This document shows, in pieces, positions 7,430 to 16,270 of a DNA stretch of 37,203 bases. A model generated the notes under the pieces. It was given only the letters and a program-made list of their open reading frames with translations. It searched no databases and was not told where the DNA came from. Positions within the stretch are counted from its first letter, which is position 1. Each line of letters begins with the position of its first letter. This stretch comes from Pseudomonadota bacterium (GTDB lineage: Bacteria; Desulfobacterota; Desulfovibrionia; Desulfovibrionales; Desulfovibrionaceae): NCBI GenBank assembly GCA_023411815.1, contig JAEYOJ010000124.1, forward strand, positions 1 to 37,203, read 5' to 3'. Made by a program: the position numbers and the translations under genes.

Positions 7430-8365
7430 ATGTCGCCCGCAGGAACGTGCCGCACCGAAGCCGGGAAGGGCTGTGCTTCCCCCGGCTACCGCCCGTCGGG
7501 AGCCGACGCGCTCCCCCTTGCCTGGGCGACCGGATGGGCCTGGCCCGGCCCGTCGGCTGGACGCCCCCGGCTCGGGCCGCTCGCCTGCATCATCGTCGCC
7601 CTGCTCGGGAGCCTTATGACCCTGTCCCGGCCCAGCATCGGGCTTGCCGCCCCTTTCCTGCACTACCGCGTCGCGGCGGTGCATGCCCATGACCCGCAAT
7701 GCTTCACCCAGGGTCTGCTGCTGCGCGACGGGCTGGTCTACGAATCGTCCGGGCTCTACGGCCGTTCGTACCTGCGCGTGTGGGAGCTGGCCACGGGCCG
7801 CACGCTGCACGAAACGAGCCTGGAGCGCCGCCTGTTCGCCGAGGGGCTGGCCCTGGCAGGCGACGAGATCGTACTGTTGACCTGGCGCGAGGGCATCGCC
7901 CTGCGCTTCGACTCGAAAGACCTGTCCCCGCGCGGCTCCTTCGCCTATCGCAACCAGGGCTGGGGCCTGACCTATGATGGACGACGCCTCATCCAGAGCG
8001 ACGGGTCGGAATACCTCGTCCTGCGCCATCCCGACACGTTCGTTCCCCTGGGCCGACTGCGGATAACCGACCAGGGCCGGCCCGTGCGCCTGCTCAACGA
8101 GCTGGAGTGGATTCCGCCCGGGCCCAAGGCCGGCAAACTGGGCGGCATGCTGCTGGCCAATATCTGGCTGGCCGAACGCATCGCCGTCATCGATCCGGCC
8201 GACGGCCGGGTGCGGGGCTGGCTGGACCTCTCGCCGCTCACGGCCGAGGCCGGCGGCGGCGACAGCGACGCCGTGGCCAACGGCATAGCCTACGATCCCG
8301 CCACGGGCCGCCTGCTCGTCACGGGCAAGCTGTGGCCATTCCTCTACGAGCTGGAGCTGCCGTAG
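7430..8365 (+). CDS. Glutaminyl-peptide cyclotransferase, plant/bacterial type
   Basis: Beta-propeller enzyme of the glutamine cyclotransferase family that turns N-terminal Gln of peptides into pyroglutamate, probably in the periplasm. Family motifs are plain: FTQGLL, YESSGLYG, LNELEWIP, ANIWLAERIAVIDP, NGIAYDP and TGKLWP near the end. A hydrophobic segment (LGPLACIIVALLGSLM) before the first propeller strand looks like a signal sequence or anchor, but no start codon lies immediately in front of it. Candidates are GTG 7337, ATG 7430 and ATG 7616. The last loses the hydrophobic segment, and none has a strong ribosome-binding site, so the start given is a compromise. The family assignment is firm; the start is not. 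Confidence 0.85.
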   Translation: MSPAGTCRTEAGKGCASPGYRPSGADALPLAWATGWAWPGPSAGRPRLGPLACIIVALLGSLMTLSRPSIGLAAPFLHYRVAAVHAHDPQCFTQGLLLRDGLVYESSGLYGRSYLRVWELATGRTLHETSLERRLFAEGLALAGDEIVLLTWREGIALRFDSKDLSPRGSFAYRNQGWGLTYDGRRLIQSDGSEYLVLRHPDTFVPLGRLRITDQGRPVRLLNELEWIPPGPKAGKLGGMLLANIWLAERIAVIDPADGRVRGWLDLSPLTAEAGGGDSDAVANGIAYDPATGRLLVTGKLWPFLYELELP

Positions 8366-8564
8366 CGCCTGCCGCCGACGGGTCGCCCAGGCCGCCTGAG
8401 CCCGAAAAATCGCCGGACGCCTCGCCATCTCGGACTGCACGGCCGGGTCGGGCCGCGCCTCCGCGCACCGCGGGCGGCCAGGCTCGCATGGCGGACGGTT
8501 GACGCGCTGCCCGGCTTAACCTAATGCCTACACAATCCTTTCAAAAGCCAAGCGAGCGCAGAGC

Positions 8565-9359
8565 ATGAAAATCAGCCGCAAGGTCCTCCAGGCGGAAAGC
8601 GTGCCCGAGACGCCCCTGCGCAGGCCGGAACTGGACATCCTGGAAATGCCCTACGAGGGCCTGGCCGCCTATTGGCTGTCGCTCAAGAAGCTGCTGGACG
8701 AGAAACAGGATACGAACTTCCTGCTGGAAGAAGCCGCCTACACCAGCGAGCCGTTCGTCCGCCACCTGCTGGAGACGGCTTTCTCGGCCCTGGACGAAGG
8801 GCGGGTCGCGCGCCTGGGCAAGGCGCGCCAGGACATCCTCCTGGAAGGCTACCGCCGCCGCTTCGCCTGCATGCGCACGGCCGTGCGCGCCATCATCGAG
8901 GCCGACAGCCCGCGCCTGTCGCTCATCCGCATGCTCGCCCACTTTCCGTCCCCTCCGCTGCCCGAGGCCAAGGCCGCCGAACTGTCCCAATCGCTCCTGC
9001 GCGGACTGGCCATGCCCGACGCCGACAAGACCGTGCTGCTGGAGATCGACAGCCGCACCAAGGCGGACCGCCTGGTGGTCAAGCTGCTGGCCTACGTGAC
9101 CATCGGCCGCAAGGAAGGCCGCGACGGATGCAGGGGGCTGCTGCCCTATGCGCGCACCTATCTGCTGCTCGAAGGCCTGTCATTGGCCGCCGACGGATTC
9201 GAGGCGCCCTTCGTGGACGCGCACATGGAGTCCCTCGCGCGGACGATCCTCGACGACACGCGGCGCAAGATGGACATGTCCTTCGAGTTGTGCAGCGCCA
9301 TTCGCGATGAATACGATTATGATACGCTGTATCTCATGGCCAGGGCGTACATGCCCTGA
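8565..9359 (+). CDS. Conserved-looking protein of unknown function, all-helical
   Basis: I do not recognise this 264-residue protein. It appears almost wholly alpha-helical and soluble, without signal peptide, membrane segment, Cys motif or nucleotide-binding motif. The C-terminal part ends in an acidic-aromatic patch (RDEYDYDTLYLMARAYMP). Codon use and third-position G+C match the neighbouring genes, which argues for a real gene. A 199-bp gap separates it from the cyclotransferase gene, with a TTGACG at 8499-8504 but only a poor -10 sequence, so its promoter is uncertain. The ribosome-binding site before ATG 8565 is weak (GAG). Confidence 0.7.
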   Translation: MKISRKVLQAESVPETPLRRPELDILEMPYEGLAAYWLSLKKLLDEKQDTNFLLEEAAYTSEPFVRHLLETAFSALDEGRVARLGKARQDILLEGYRRRFACMRTAVRAIIEADSPRLSLIRMLAHFPSPPLPEAKAAELSQSLLRGLAMPDADKTVLLEIDSRTKADRLVVKLLAYVTIGRKEGRDGCRGLLPYARTYLLLEGLSLAADGFEAPFVDAHMESLARTILDDTRRKMDMSFELCSAIRDEYDYDTLYLMARAYMP

Positions 9360-9719
9360 CGGACATTTCCCGAATAGGCATACCGCGCGCATGATGCAAG
9401 CCCAGGCCGGACACGTTGCAGAAAACGGAAGGCGCGCTCGGATTGCACATCATGCGTTGTTCATGCCTGCGCGCCATCCAAATGCACATTGAAATTATTA
9501 ACAATCGTTTCGAATTACCTCTATGAATTAACTATTCTCTGCAACGACATTGCACGTCAGCTGCATGAACGCACCTTTCTCGGGAGGGTGGTTTTCCCCC
9601 CAAAATTTTGACTGAACGACTTTTTAAGGGTACACCCGACGCCGAAAGATGCCGGAATGAAGAGCCGATTCGTTCAGCTCTCGGGAACTACACATCATTT
9701 TCCATCTCGGAGGTGTCTC
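9360..9719. other. Long A+T-richer leader of the peptide-transporter operon
   Basis: This 360-bp gap becomes clearly A+T-rich between 9485 and 9630, unlike its surroundings, as expected for a regulated promoter. TTGACT at 9608-9613 with 17 bp to TACACC at 9631-9636 is one possible sigma-70 promoter (weak -10). A 9-bp inverted repeat (CGCATGATG at 9388-9396 and CATCATGCG at 9448-9456) lies upstream. An in-frame ATG at 9657 would add 21 residues to the binding protein but lacks a ribosome-binding site and breaks the signal peptide. Confidence 0.4.
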
Positions 9720-11327
9720 GTGAAACGCTTGCTCTTGTTGGCGCTGTCCGCCGCCCTGCTGAGCCTGGCCCTGGCCGGATGCGGCGAGCAGAAGAAGGAA
9801 GAGGCTCCCAAAGCGGAATCCGCCGCGCCGGCCGCCGCCGGCAAGACCCTGCGGCTGGCCATCGACTCCGACCCCGTGTCCCTGGACCCGCACGTCCAGC
9901 TTTCGGGCGGCATGCTCCAGTACTCGCACATGGTCTTCGACCCGCTCGTGCGCTGGACCAAGGACATGGAGTTCGAACCGCGCCTGGCCGAGAGCTGGGA
10001 GCAGATCGATCCCACGACTCTGCGCTTCCACCTGCGCAAGGGCGTGACCTTCCACAGCGGCAATCCGTTCACGGCCAAGGACGTGGCCTGGACCCTGGCT
10101 CGCCTGAAGAACGCCATCGACTACAAGGGCCTGTACGAACCCTTCGGCGAGCCGGTCATCGTCGACGACCACACCATCGACATCAAGACCCTTCGTCCCT
10201 ACGGCCTGACGCTCAACATGTGCACCTACATCTTCCCCATGGACTCGGTCTTCTACACCGGCACCGACGAGAAGGGCCTGCCCAAGGACGCCAACGTCAA
10301 GACCGACTGGTCCTTCGCCAACTTCAACGAGTCCGGCACCGGCCCCTTCATGGTCACCAGCTACGAGCCTGGCCAGAAGTGGGTGCTCAAGCGCTTCCAG
10401 AACTACTGGGAGAAGGACACCGGCAACGTGTCCGAGATCGTGCTCACGCCCATCAGCGAGGACGCCACCCGCGTGGCCGCCCTGCTGGCCGGCGACGTGG
10501 ACTGGATCATGCCCGTGCCGCCCCAGGACTATGAGCGCATCCGCTCCACCAAGAACGTGAGCCTCATCACCATGCCCGGCACGCGCATCATCACCTTCCA
10601 GATGAACCAGAAACGCGTGAAGGCCTTCGAGGACAAGCGCGTGCGCGAGGCCTTCGTGCGCGCCGTGAACAACGTGGGCATCGTCCAGACCATCATGAGG
10701 GGCGACGCCACCCCGGCCTTCCAGAACTCGCCGCACGGCTACGCCGGCCATATCGCCGACCTGGCCCCGCTCTACGACCTGGAGAAGGCCAAGCAGCTCA
10801 TGAAGGAAGCCGGCTTCGAGAAGGGCTTCACCGTGAGCATGATCGCCCCCAACAACCGCTACGTGAACGACGAGAAGATCGCCCAGGCCGTGGCGGCCAT
10901 GCTGGCCAAGATCAACGTCAAGGTCGAGCTGCGCACCATGCCCAAGGCCCAGTTCTGGGATGAGTTCGACGCCCAGGTGGCCGACGTGCAGATGATCGGC
11001 TGGCACTCCGACACCGAGGACTCGGCCAACTTCATCGAGTATCTCAACGCCTGCCCCAACAAGGAAACCGGCTGGGGACAGTACAACTCCGGCAACTACT
11101 GCAACCCCAAGGTCGACGAAATCATCCTGGCCTCCGGCAGCGAGACCGACCTGGACAAGCGCGCGGCCATGCTGCAGGAAGCCGAGCGGATGCTGTACGA
11201 CGACTTCGCCTTCATCCCCCTGCACTGGCAGATGCTCTCCTGGGCCGCGTCCAACAAGGTCAAGAACGCCGACGAGATCATCAACGTCATGGACTTCCCC
11301 TACTTCGGGGACCTGAACATGGAGTAG
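9720..11327 (+). CDS. ABC transporter substrate-binding lipoprotein, oligopeptide/dipeptide type (family 5)
   Basis: Extracytoplasmic binding protein of a peptide/nickel-type ABC importer. The 535-residue product begins with a lipoprotein signal (KRLLLL..., lipobox LAGC, lipidated Cys21) and a charged Lys/Glu/Ala linker. The SBP_bac_5 domain follows, with FDPLVRW, LAESWE, FHLRKGVTFHSG and FTAKDVAWT near its start. It ends PYFGDLNME. GTG 9720 is chosen because GGAGG lies at 9709-9713 and it starts the signal peptide exactly. It is the first gene of a five-gene operon with two permeases and two ATPases. The ligand cannot be deduced: dipeptides, oligopeptides, or other solutes known for family 5 are possible. 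Confidence 0.93.
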   Translation: MKRLLLLALSAALLSLALAGCGEQKKEEAPKAESAAPAAAGKTLRLAIDSDPVSLDPHVQLSGGMLQYSHMVFDPLVRWTKDMEFEPRLAESWEQIDPTTLRFHLRKGVTFHSGNPFTAKDVAWTLARLKNAIDYKGLYEPFGEPVIVDDHTIDIKTLRPYGLTLNMCTYIFPMDSVFYTGTDEKGLPKDANVKTDWSFANFNESGTGPFMVTSYEPGQKWVLKRFQNYWEKDTGNVSEIVLTPISEDATRVAALLAGDVDWIMPVPPQDYERIRSTKNVSLITMPGTRIITFQMNQKRVKAFEDKRVREAFVRAVNNVGIVQTIMRGDATPAFQNSPHGYAGHIADLAPLYDLEKAKQLMKEAGFEKGFTVSMIAPNNRYVNDEKIAQAVAAMLAKINVKVELRTMPKAQFWDEFDAQVADVQMIGWHSDTEDSANFIEYLNACPNKETGWGQYNSGNYCNPKVDEIILASGSETDLDKRAAMLQEAERMLYDDFAFIPLHWQMLSWAASNKVKNADEIINVMDFPYFGDLNME

Positions 11328-11356
11328 GGCCCAAGCCCGCTCCCCATTGAAATCCG

Positions 11357-11392
11357 GCGCCGCCGGGAGGACCCTGCGCCTCCCGGCGGCGC
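11357..11392 (+). terminator. Intercistronic hairpin between binding protein and permease genes
   Basis: A perfect 14-bp G/C stem (11357-11370 with 11379-11392) closes an 8-nt loop. It has no T tract and is followed only 16 nt later by the next gene's start. Such hairpins between a binding-protein gene and its permease genes are known to attenuate transcription or protect the upstream mRNA, giving many binding proteins per transporter. That role here is inference. Confidence 0.75.
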
Positions 11393-11408
11393 TTCACGCA
11401 GGATGTCT

Positions 11409-12386
11409 ATGTTTGCCTTCATCATTCGACGTGTCGCCCAGGCCCTGCTGGTGATGCTCGTCATCAGCGTCATCGGCTTCGCCATCAAGCAGAACGTGGG
11501 CGACCCGGTCCGCGAGATCACCGGGATCTCGGTCTCCGCCGCGGAGCGGGAACGGCTCCGCGACCAGCTTGGCCTCAACGACCCCTTCCTCGTGCAATGG
11601 GGCCGCTTCGTGACCAAGGCCGTCCAGGGCGACCTGGGCAACTCCTTCTATTTCAAGCGGCCCGCCATGCAGGTCATCCTGACCAAGGCCCCGGCCACCC
11701 TGGAACTCGTGCTGGCGGCCTCTGTCATCATCGTGGTCCTGTCGGTGCCCATGGGCATCTACGCGGCCGTGAAGCCCAGATCCTGGCTGTCTCGCTTCTT
11801 CATGGGCGCGAGCATCGTGGGCGTGTCGATTCCGGTCTTCCTCACGGCCATCCTGCTCATCTACATTTTTTCCGTGGGCCTCGGCTGGCTGCCCTCCTAT
11901 GGGCGAGGCCAGCTCGTCACGCTTTTCCCGGGCTGGGAGACCGGCTTCCTGACCAAGGACGGCCTGCTGCACCTCATCATGCCCTCGCTGGCCCTGGCCT
12001 CCATCATGCTCCCGCTTTTCATCCGGCTCATCCGCGCCGAGATGAAGGAGGTCCTGGAGAGCGAGTACATCAAGTTCGCCATCGCCAAGGGCCTCAAGCC
12101 CTGGCGCGTGCTGCTGGTGCACGGCTTCAAGAACACGCTCATGCCGGTCATCACCGTTGGCGGCGTGCAGCTCGGCACCATGATCGCCTTCACCATCCTC
12201 ACCGAGACCGTCTTCCAATGGAAGGGCATGGGCTCCATGTTCATCGAGGCCGTGGAGCGCGCGGACTCCTCGCTCATGGTGGCCTACCTCGTGTTCGTGG
12301 GCTTCGTGTTCGTCACGGTGAACACCGTGGTCGACCTGATCTACGGCATGGTCAACCCCATGGTCCGCGTGGCGGGGAGGAAGTAG
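11409..12386 (+). CDS. ABC transporter permease, DppB/OppB type
   Basis: Inner-membrane permease of the peptide importer, 325 residues. It has an N-terminal helix (MFAFIIRRVAQALLVMLVIS), a periplasmic loop containing LNDPFLVQWGRFV, and five further membrane segments. The cytoplasmic EAA loop contacts the ATPases (EYIKFAIAKGL, residues ~210-220). ATG 11409 is preferred to ATG 11403 because AGGA at 11400-11403 is then 5 nt upstream, whereas it overlaps the earlier ATG. The next gene starts one base after this stop, so translation is likely coupled. Length and topology are normal for DppB. Confidence 0.93.
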   Translation: MFAFIIRRVAQALLVMLVISVIGFAIKQNVGDPVREITGISVSAAERERLRDQLGLNDPFLVQWGRFVTKAVQGDLGNSFYFKRPAMQVILTKAPATLELVLAASVIIVVLSVPMGIYAAVKPRSWLSRFFMGASIVGVSIPVFLTAILLIYIFSVGLGWLPSYGRGQLVTLFPGWETGFLTKDGLLHLIMPSLALASIMLPLFIRLIRAEMKEVLESEYIKFAIAKGLKPWRVLLVHGFKNTLMPVITVGGVQLGTMIAFTILTETVFQWKGMGSMFIEAVERADSSLMVAYLVFVGFVFVTVNTVVDLIYGMVNPMVRVAGRK

Positions 12387-12387
12387 C

Positions 12388-13305
12388 ATGAACATCTTCA
12401 AGCGCTTCATCGGCTCCTACTTCCTGTACTCCTTCCTGCGCGACCCCGTGGCCATCGGCAGCTTCGCCGTGCTGCTGGTCCTGGGCATCGCCAGCTTCTC
12501 GGCCCCGCTCATCGCGCCATACAGCCCCTACCAGATGCACACCATCGACCTGCTCGACGCCGAGAAGCCGCCCGTATGGATGCCTGGCGGCGACGAACGC
12601 TTCCCGCTGGGCACCGACACCCAGGGCCGCGACATGTTCTCGACCATGCTCTACGGCATGCGCGTGTCCATCCTGATCGGCTTCGGCGCGGTAGCGCTGC
12701 AGGCGACCATGGGCATCATCGTCGGCCTCCTGGCCGGCTACCGCGGCGGGCGCATCGACTCCATGCTCATGCGCATGGCCGACGTGCAGCTGTCCTTCTC
12801 CACCTACATGGTGGCCATCTTCTTCGGCGCGCTCTTCCAGGCCGCTTTCGGCATGGGCGTCTACTCCGACCTGGCCGTGCCCATGCTCATCGTCATCATC
12901 GGCTTCGCCGAATGGCCGCAGTACGCGCGCACGGTGCGCGCCTCGGTGCTGGCCGAGAAGAAGAAGGAGTATGTGGAGGCCGCCAAGGTCATCGGCCTGT
13001 CCTCCACCCGCATCATGTGGCGGCACATCCTGCCCAACACGCTCACGCCCGTGCTGGTCATCTCCACGGTGCAGGTGGCCAACGCCGTCATGAGCGAGGC
13101 GGCCCTGTCCTTCCTCGGCCTGGGCATGCCCGTGCACAAGCCGTCGCTCGGCTCGCTCATCAAGGCCGGCTTCGACTACATCTTCTCCGGCTCGTGGTGG
13201 ATCACCATCTTCCCCGGCATCTCGCTCGTCGTGCTCATCCTGTCCATCAACCTGCTGGGCGACTGGCTGCGCGATTTCCTCAACCCCAAGCTGTACAAGG
13301 GCTAA
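12388..13305 (+). CDS. ABC transporter permease, DppC/OppC type
   Basis: Second permease subunit, 305 residues, pairing with the DppB-like subunit. It has an N-terminal membrane helix (residues ~20-40), then a periplasmic loop with the family motif LGTDTQGRDMFSTMLYG. The BPD_transp_1 domain follows, with an EAA loop (EYVEAAKVIGLSS) and PNTLTP, and the protein ends with a final helix and DFLNPKLYKG. It starts one base after the dppB-like stop and is followed by the ATPase gene 10 bp downstream. Nothing unusual is seen. Confidence 0.93.
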   Translation: MNIFKRFIGSYFLYSFLRDPVAIGSFAVLLVLGIASFSAPLIAPYSPYQMHTIDLLDAEKPPVWMPGGDERFPLGTDTQGRDMFSTMLYGMRVSILIGFGAVALQATMGIIVGLLAGYRGGRIDSMLMRMADVQLSFSTYMVAIFFGALFQAAFGMGVYSDLAVPMLIVIIGFAEWPQYARTVRASVLAEKKKEYVEAAKVIGLSSTRIMWRHILPNTLTPVLVISTVQVANAVMSEAALSFLGLGMPVHKPSLGSLIKAGFDYIFSGSWWITIFPGISLVVLILSINLLGDWLRDFLNPKLYKG

Positions 13306-13315
13306 GGAGCGGACC

Positions 13316-14281
13316 ATGGACAACAAGACCCTGCTTTCGGTCCGCGCCCTGAACGTCAAATTCCGCCTGCGCCACGGCGACCTGACCGCCGTGCGCGACG
13401 TGAGCTTCGACCTGGCCCAGGGCGAGCGCCTCGGCCTGGTGGGCGAATCCGGCGCTGGCAAGTCCGTGACCGGCTTCTCCATCCTGAACCTCATCAGCAA
13501 GCCCGGCTACATCGCCGGCGGGCAGGTGCTCTTCCAGGGCGTGGACCTGGCCTCCATGAGCCAGGAGGAGCTGCGCAACATCCGCGGCAACCGCATCTCC
13601 ATGATCTTCCAGGACCCCATGATGACGCTCAACCCCGTGCTGACCATCGGCACGCAGATGGTCGAGACGCTCATGGCCCACCGCCGCATCTCGCGCCGGG
13701 ACGCCGAGGCCATCGCCCTGGACAAGCTCAAGAAGGTGCACATACCCTCGCCCGAGCGCAGGTTGAAGCAGTACCCGCACGAGCTGTCCGGCGGCATGCG
13801 CCAGCGCATCGTCATCGCCATCACCCTGCTCACCGAGCCCGCGCTCATCATCGCCGACGAGCCCACCACGGCCCTGGACGTGACCATCCAGGCCGAGATC
13901 ATGGACCTGCTGCTGCACCTCTGCAGAACCGAACGCATGGGCCTGATCCTCATCACCCACGACCTGGCCGTGGTCTCGCAGGTCACGGAGCGCATCGCGG
14001 TCATGTACGCCGGCAGCATCGTGGAGATGGGCAGGACCGCCGACATCATCGGCTACCCGAGCCACCCCTACACGCGCGGCCTGCTCGCCGCGCTGCCCCA
14101 GTCCGCCAACGGACGGCGCCTGAACCAGATCCCCGGCTCCATGCCCAGCCTGCGGCACGTCCCGCCGGGCTGCGCCTTCCAGAACCGCTGCTCGACCTGC
14201 GAGGCCGTCTGCCGCAGCACCGCCCCGGTTCTCGAACCCAAGCAGCAGGGCTGCCTGGCCGCCTGCCATCTTCTGGACTAA
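13316..14281 (+). CDS. ABC transporter ATP-binding protein, DppD/OppD type
   Basis: First ATPase of the peptide importer, 321 residues. Walker A is GESGAGKS, the signature LSGGMRQR, Walker B LIIADEPTTALD, and the switch His lies in THDLAVV. The C-terminal oligopeptide-transporter extension has several cysteines (GCAFQNRCSTCEAVC and GCLAAC). This resembles the Cys pattern that binds an iron-sulfur cluster in some DppD proteins; binding here is inference. GGAGCG precedes ATG 13316. Four bases separate its stop from the next ATG, so the two ATPases are probably coupled. Confidence 0.94.
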   Translation: MDNKTLLSVRALNVKFRLRHGDLTAVRDVSFDLAQGERLGLVGESGAGKSVTGFSILNLISKPGYIAGGQVLFQGVDLASMSQEELRNIRGNRISMIFQDPMMTLNPVLTIGTQMVETLMAHRRISRRDAEAIALDKLKKVHIPSPERRLKQYPHELSGGMRQRIVIAITLLTEPALIIADEPTTALDVTIQAEIMDLLLHLCRTERMGLILITHDLAVVSQVTERIAVMYAGSIVEMGRTADIIGYPSHPYTRGLLAALPQSANGRRLNQIPGSMPSLRHVPPGCAFQNRCSTCEAVCRSTAPVLEPKQQGCLAACHLLD

Positions 14282-14285
14282 GACA

Positions 14286-15296
14286 ATGCGCGAAACCCTT
14301 CTTTCCATACAGAACGTCAGCAAGCACTTCGACATCTCCGGCGGCCTGCTGGACCAGCTCTCGCTGTCCGGCGGCAGGCTGACCCGCACGCGCACCCTGG
14401 TGCGCGCCGTGAACTCCGTGTCCTTCGACATCCGCTCGGGCGAGACCCTGAGCGTGGTGGGCGAATCCGGCTGCGGCAAGTCAACCCTGGGCCGCACGGT
14501 CATGGGCATCTACCCGCCCACGGACGGCATGATCCACTACCGCGGGCGGCGCATAGACAACCTGCCGCCCAGGGGCTGGCTGCCCTACCGTACGCGCATG
14601 CAGATGGTCTTCCAGGACCCCTACGCCTCGCTCAACCCGCGCATGGCCGTGCGCAAGATCCTCGAAGAGCCCGTGCGCTTCCACAACCGGGGCATCAAGG
14701 ACAGCGAGGTCAAGGACCGCGTTGCCGACGTCATGCTGCAGGTGGGCGTGGACCCCGACTGGGCCGACCGCTTTCCGCACGAGTTCTCCGGCGGCCAGCG
14801 CCAGCGCATCTCCATCGCCCGCGCCCTGGTCGTGGACCCCGAATTCATCGTGGCCGACGAGCCCATCGCGGCCCTGGACGTGTCCATCCAGGCCCAGATC
14901 CTCAACCTGCTCATGGACGCCCAGGAATCGCGCGGCCTGACCTACCTGTTCATCAGCCACGACCTGTCCGTGGTGCGGCACATATCCACGCGCGTGGCCG
15001 TCATGTACCTGGGCACGCTCTGCGAGCTGGCCCCGGTCAAGGAGCTGTTCGACAACCCGCGCCACCCTTACACCCGCGCGCTCCTGTCGGCCATCCCGCG
15101 CCTGGGCAACAAGGGCTTCGAGCACATCCGCCTCAAGGGCGAAATCCCCACGCCCATCAACCTGCCCGAGGGCTGCGTGTTCCACGGCCGCTGTCCCAAG
15201 GTCCACGAGCGCTGCATCAAGGAGGTCCCGACTCCCGTGGACCACGGTGGCGGCGTGTTCGTGGCCTGCCACGCGGCGGAGGAAGGGACGATATAA
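14286..15296 (+). CDS. ABC transporter ATP-binding protein, DppF/OppF type
   Basis: Second ATPase, 336 residues, expected to dimerise with the DppD-type subunit. Walker A is GESGCGKS, the signature FSGGQRQR, Walker B FIVADEPIAALD, and the switch His lies in SHDLSVV. The C-terminal extension keeps cysteines in GCVFHGRCPKVHERC. An insertion between residues ~15 and 40 (LLDQLSLSGGRLTRTRT) before the first strand is common in the OppF group. It is the last gene of the operon and is followed by hairpin-rich sequence from 15327. Confidence 0.94.
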   Translation: MRETLLSIQNVSKHFDISGGLLDQLSLSGGRLTRTRTLVRAVNSVSFDIRSGETLSVVGESGCGKSTLGRTVMGIYPPTDGMIHYRGRRIDNLPPRGWLPYRTRMQMVFQDPYASLNPRMAVRKILEEPVRFHNRGIKDSEVKDRVADVMLQVGVDPDWADRFPHEFSGGQRQRISIARALVVDPEFIVADEPIAALDVSIQAQILNLLMDAQESRGLTYLFISHDLSVVRHISTRVAVMYLGTLCELAPVKELFDNPRHPYTRALLSAIPRLGNKGFEHIRLKGEIPTPINLPEGCVFHGRCPKVHERCIKEVPTPVDHGGGVFVACHAAEEGTI

Positions 15297-15326
15297 GAGC
15301 TAGAGTGGAGAAGAGCGGAAGAAAAT

Positions 15327-15400
15327 CGGGGAAGGGAAACCCTTTGAAAAGGGTTATCCCCTCCCCGAACCCCACCCCTTCCTAAACTTTTCGTTTTTTT
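15327..15400 (+). terminator. Probable terminator/repeat after the peptide-transporter operon
   Basis: A two-part hairpin at 15327-15367 has an inner stem AACCCTT/AAGGGTT around TGAA and an outer stem of 11 positions with one mismatch. It is followed by a C-rich stretch and then T7 at 15394-15400. The distance to the T tract is larger than in a textbook terminator. A separate 10-bp stem (ACGGCCCGGA at 15401-15410 with TCCGGGCCGT at 15428-15437) follows. Bases 15359-15377 recur as an exact inverted copy at 16318-16336. Confidence 0.5.
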
Positions 15401-15501
15401 ACGGCCCGGAATCCCTCAATGGCGATCTCCGGGCCGTTGCGCATATTCTAGGCCATGGCTCGATACTGTCGCCACGTTCAATGTGGAGCAGGAGACACAT
15501 G

Positions 15502-16236
15502 ATGCACCTAACACGCGTGCCTTTGCCTTACCGTCACGGTGATGCCGCTCTTGAAGGCATCCTCGTGCGCGACGAATCCCTTCCCTCGCCCAGCCCCGGC
15601 ATCCTACTCATCCATGAATTCACCGGCCTGACAACGGTCATGCTGGCCCATGCCGAGCGGTTGGCCGCCGAGGGCTACGTCGTTCTTGCCGCCGACATGT
15701 ACGGGAAAGGATTTCTTCCGACGGACGCGGCCGAGGCCAGCCGCATCTCGCGTATTTATCGTAATGACCGCGAGCTCATGCGCGAGCGTGCGGCGGCAGG
15801 CCTGCTGGCCCTGGCTGGAGTCGAGGGAATCAATCCGGAGGCTCTGGCCGTGCTGGGCTTTTCCTTCGGCGGCTGCGCGGCTCTGGAGCTGGCGCGGTCG
15901 GGAGCAGAACTGGCGGCGGCCTGCAGCGTGTACGGCTACCTGAACACGCCATGTCCGGCGGCTCCCGGCGATGTGCGCTGTCCTGTGCTCGCGCTGCACG
16001 GCGCGCGGGACAAGGTCGTACCCATGGCGGATGTCGCGCCGTTCGTTGAGGAGATGCGCGACGCCGGAGTCCGCTGCCGCATGGTCATCTACACCGATGC
16101 CGGCCACGGCTTCTGCAATCCTACTGTCCGGACCGACGCCCGCACCGGGTCGTTTTGCGCTCCCGATATCGCCGATCGGGCCTGGAAGGACGTGCTGGAC
16201 TTTCTGCGCATCGCCCTGCCTTCATCTCACGTCTGA
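15502..16236 (+). CDS. Dienelactone hydrolase family protein (serine type)
   Basis: An alpha/beta hydrolase of 244 residues. The nucleophile elbow is GFSFGG (Ser121), with the acid Asp170 in ARDKVVP and His202 in GHGF. These positions line up with Cys123, Asp171 and His202 of the classical dienelactone hydrolase, with Ser replacing Cys. IHEFTGLT forms the oxyanion region and AADMYGKG is typical of the family. The true substrate is probably not a dienelactone, as is usual for this broad family. AGGAG at 15490-15494 supports ATG 15502 (spacing 7) or 15499; ATG 15481 is upstream of that site. The gene stands alone between two repeat clusters. Confidence 0.88.
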   Translation: MHLTRVPLPYRHGDAALEGILVRDESLPSPSPGILLIHEFTGLTTVMLAHAERLAAEGYVVLAADMYGKGFLPTDAAEASRISRIYRNDRELMRERAAAGLLALAGVEGINPEALAVLGFSFGGCAALELARSGAELAAACSVYGYLNTPCPAAPGDVRCPVLALHGARDKVVPMADVAPFVEEMRDAGVRCRMVIYTDAGHGFCNPTVRTDARTGSFCAPDIADRAWKDVLDFLRIALPSSHV

Positions 16237-16270
16237 TCGAACGCAGTTCGCTGATAAAAACTTCGCGGGT

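Noticed and set aside
8499..8527. Promoter before the unknown gene at 8565
   Set aside because: TTGACG is good, but the -10 position 17 bp away (TAATGC) matches the consensus poorly.
8565..9359. Possible relationship of the two unknown helical proteins (8565-9359 and 24057-24827)
   Set aside because: They have similar size and helical content, but no shared motif or alignable segment could be seen.
15394..15437. T7 plus 10-bp stem as a textbook terminator
   Set aside because: The T run precedes the stem on the plus strand and gives A on the minus strand. It does not form a standard terminator in either direction, so only the upstream hairpin was called, with modest confidence.
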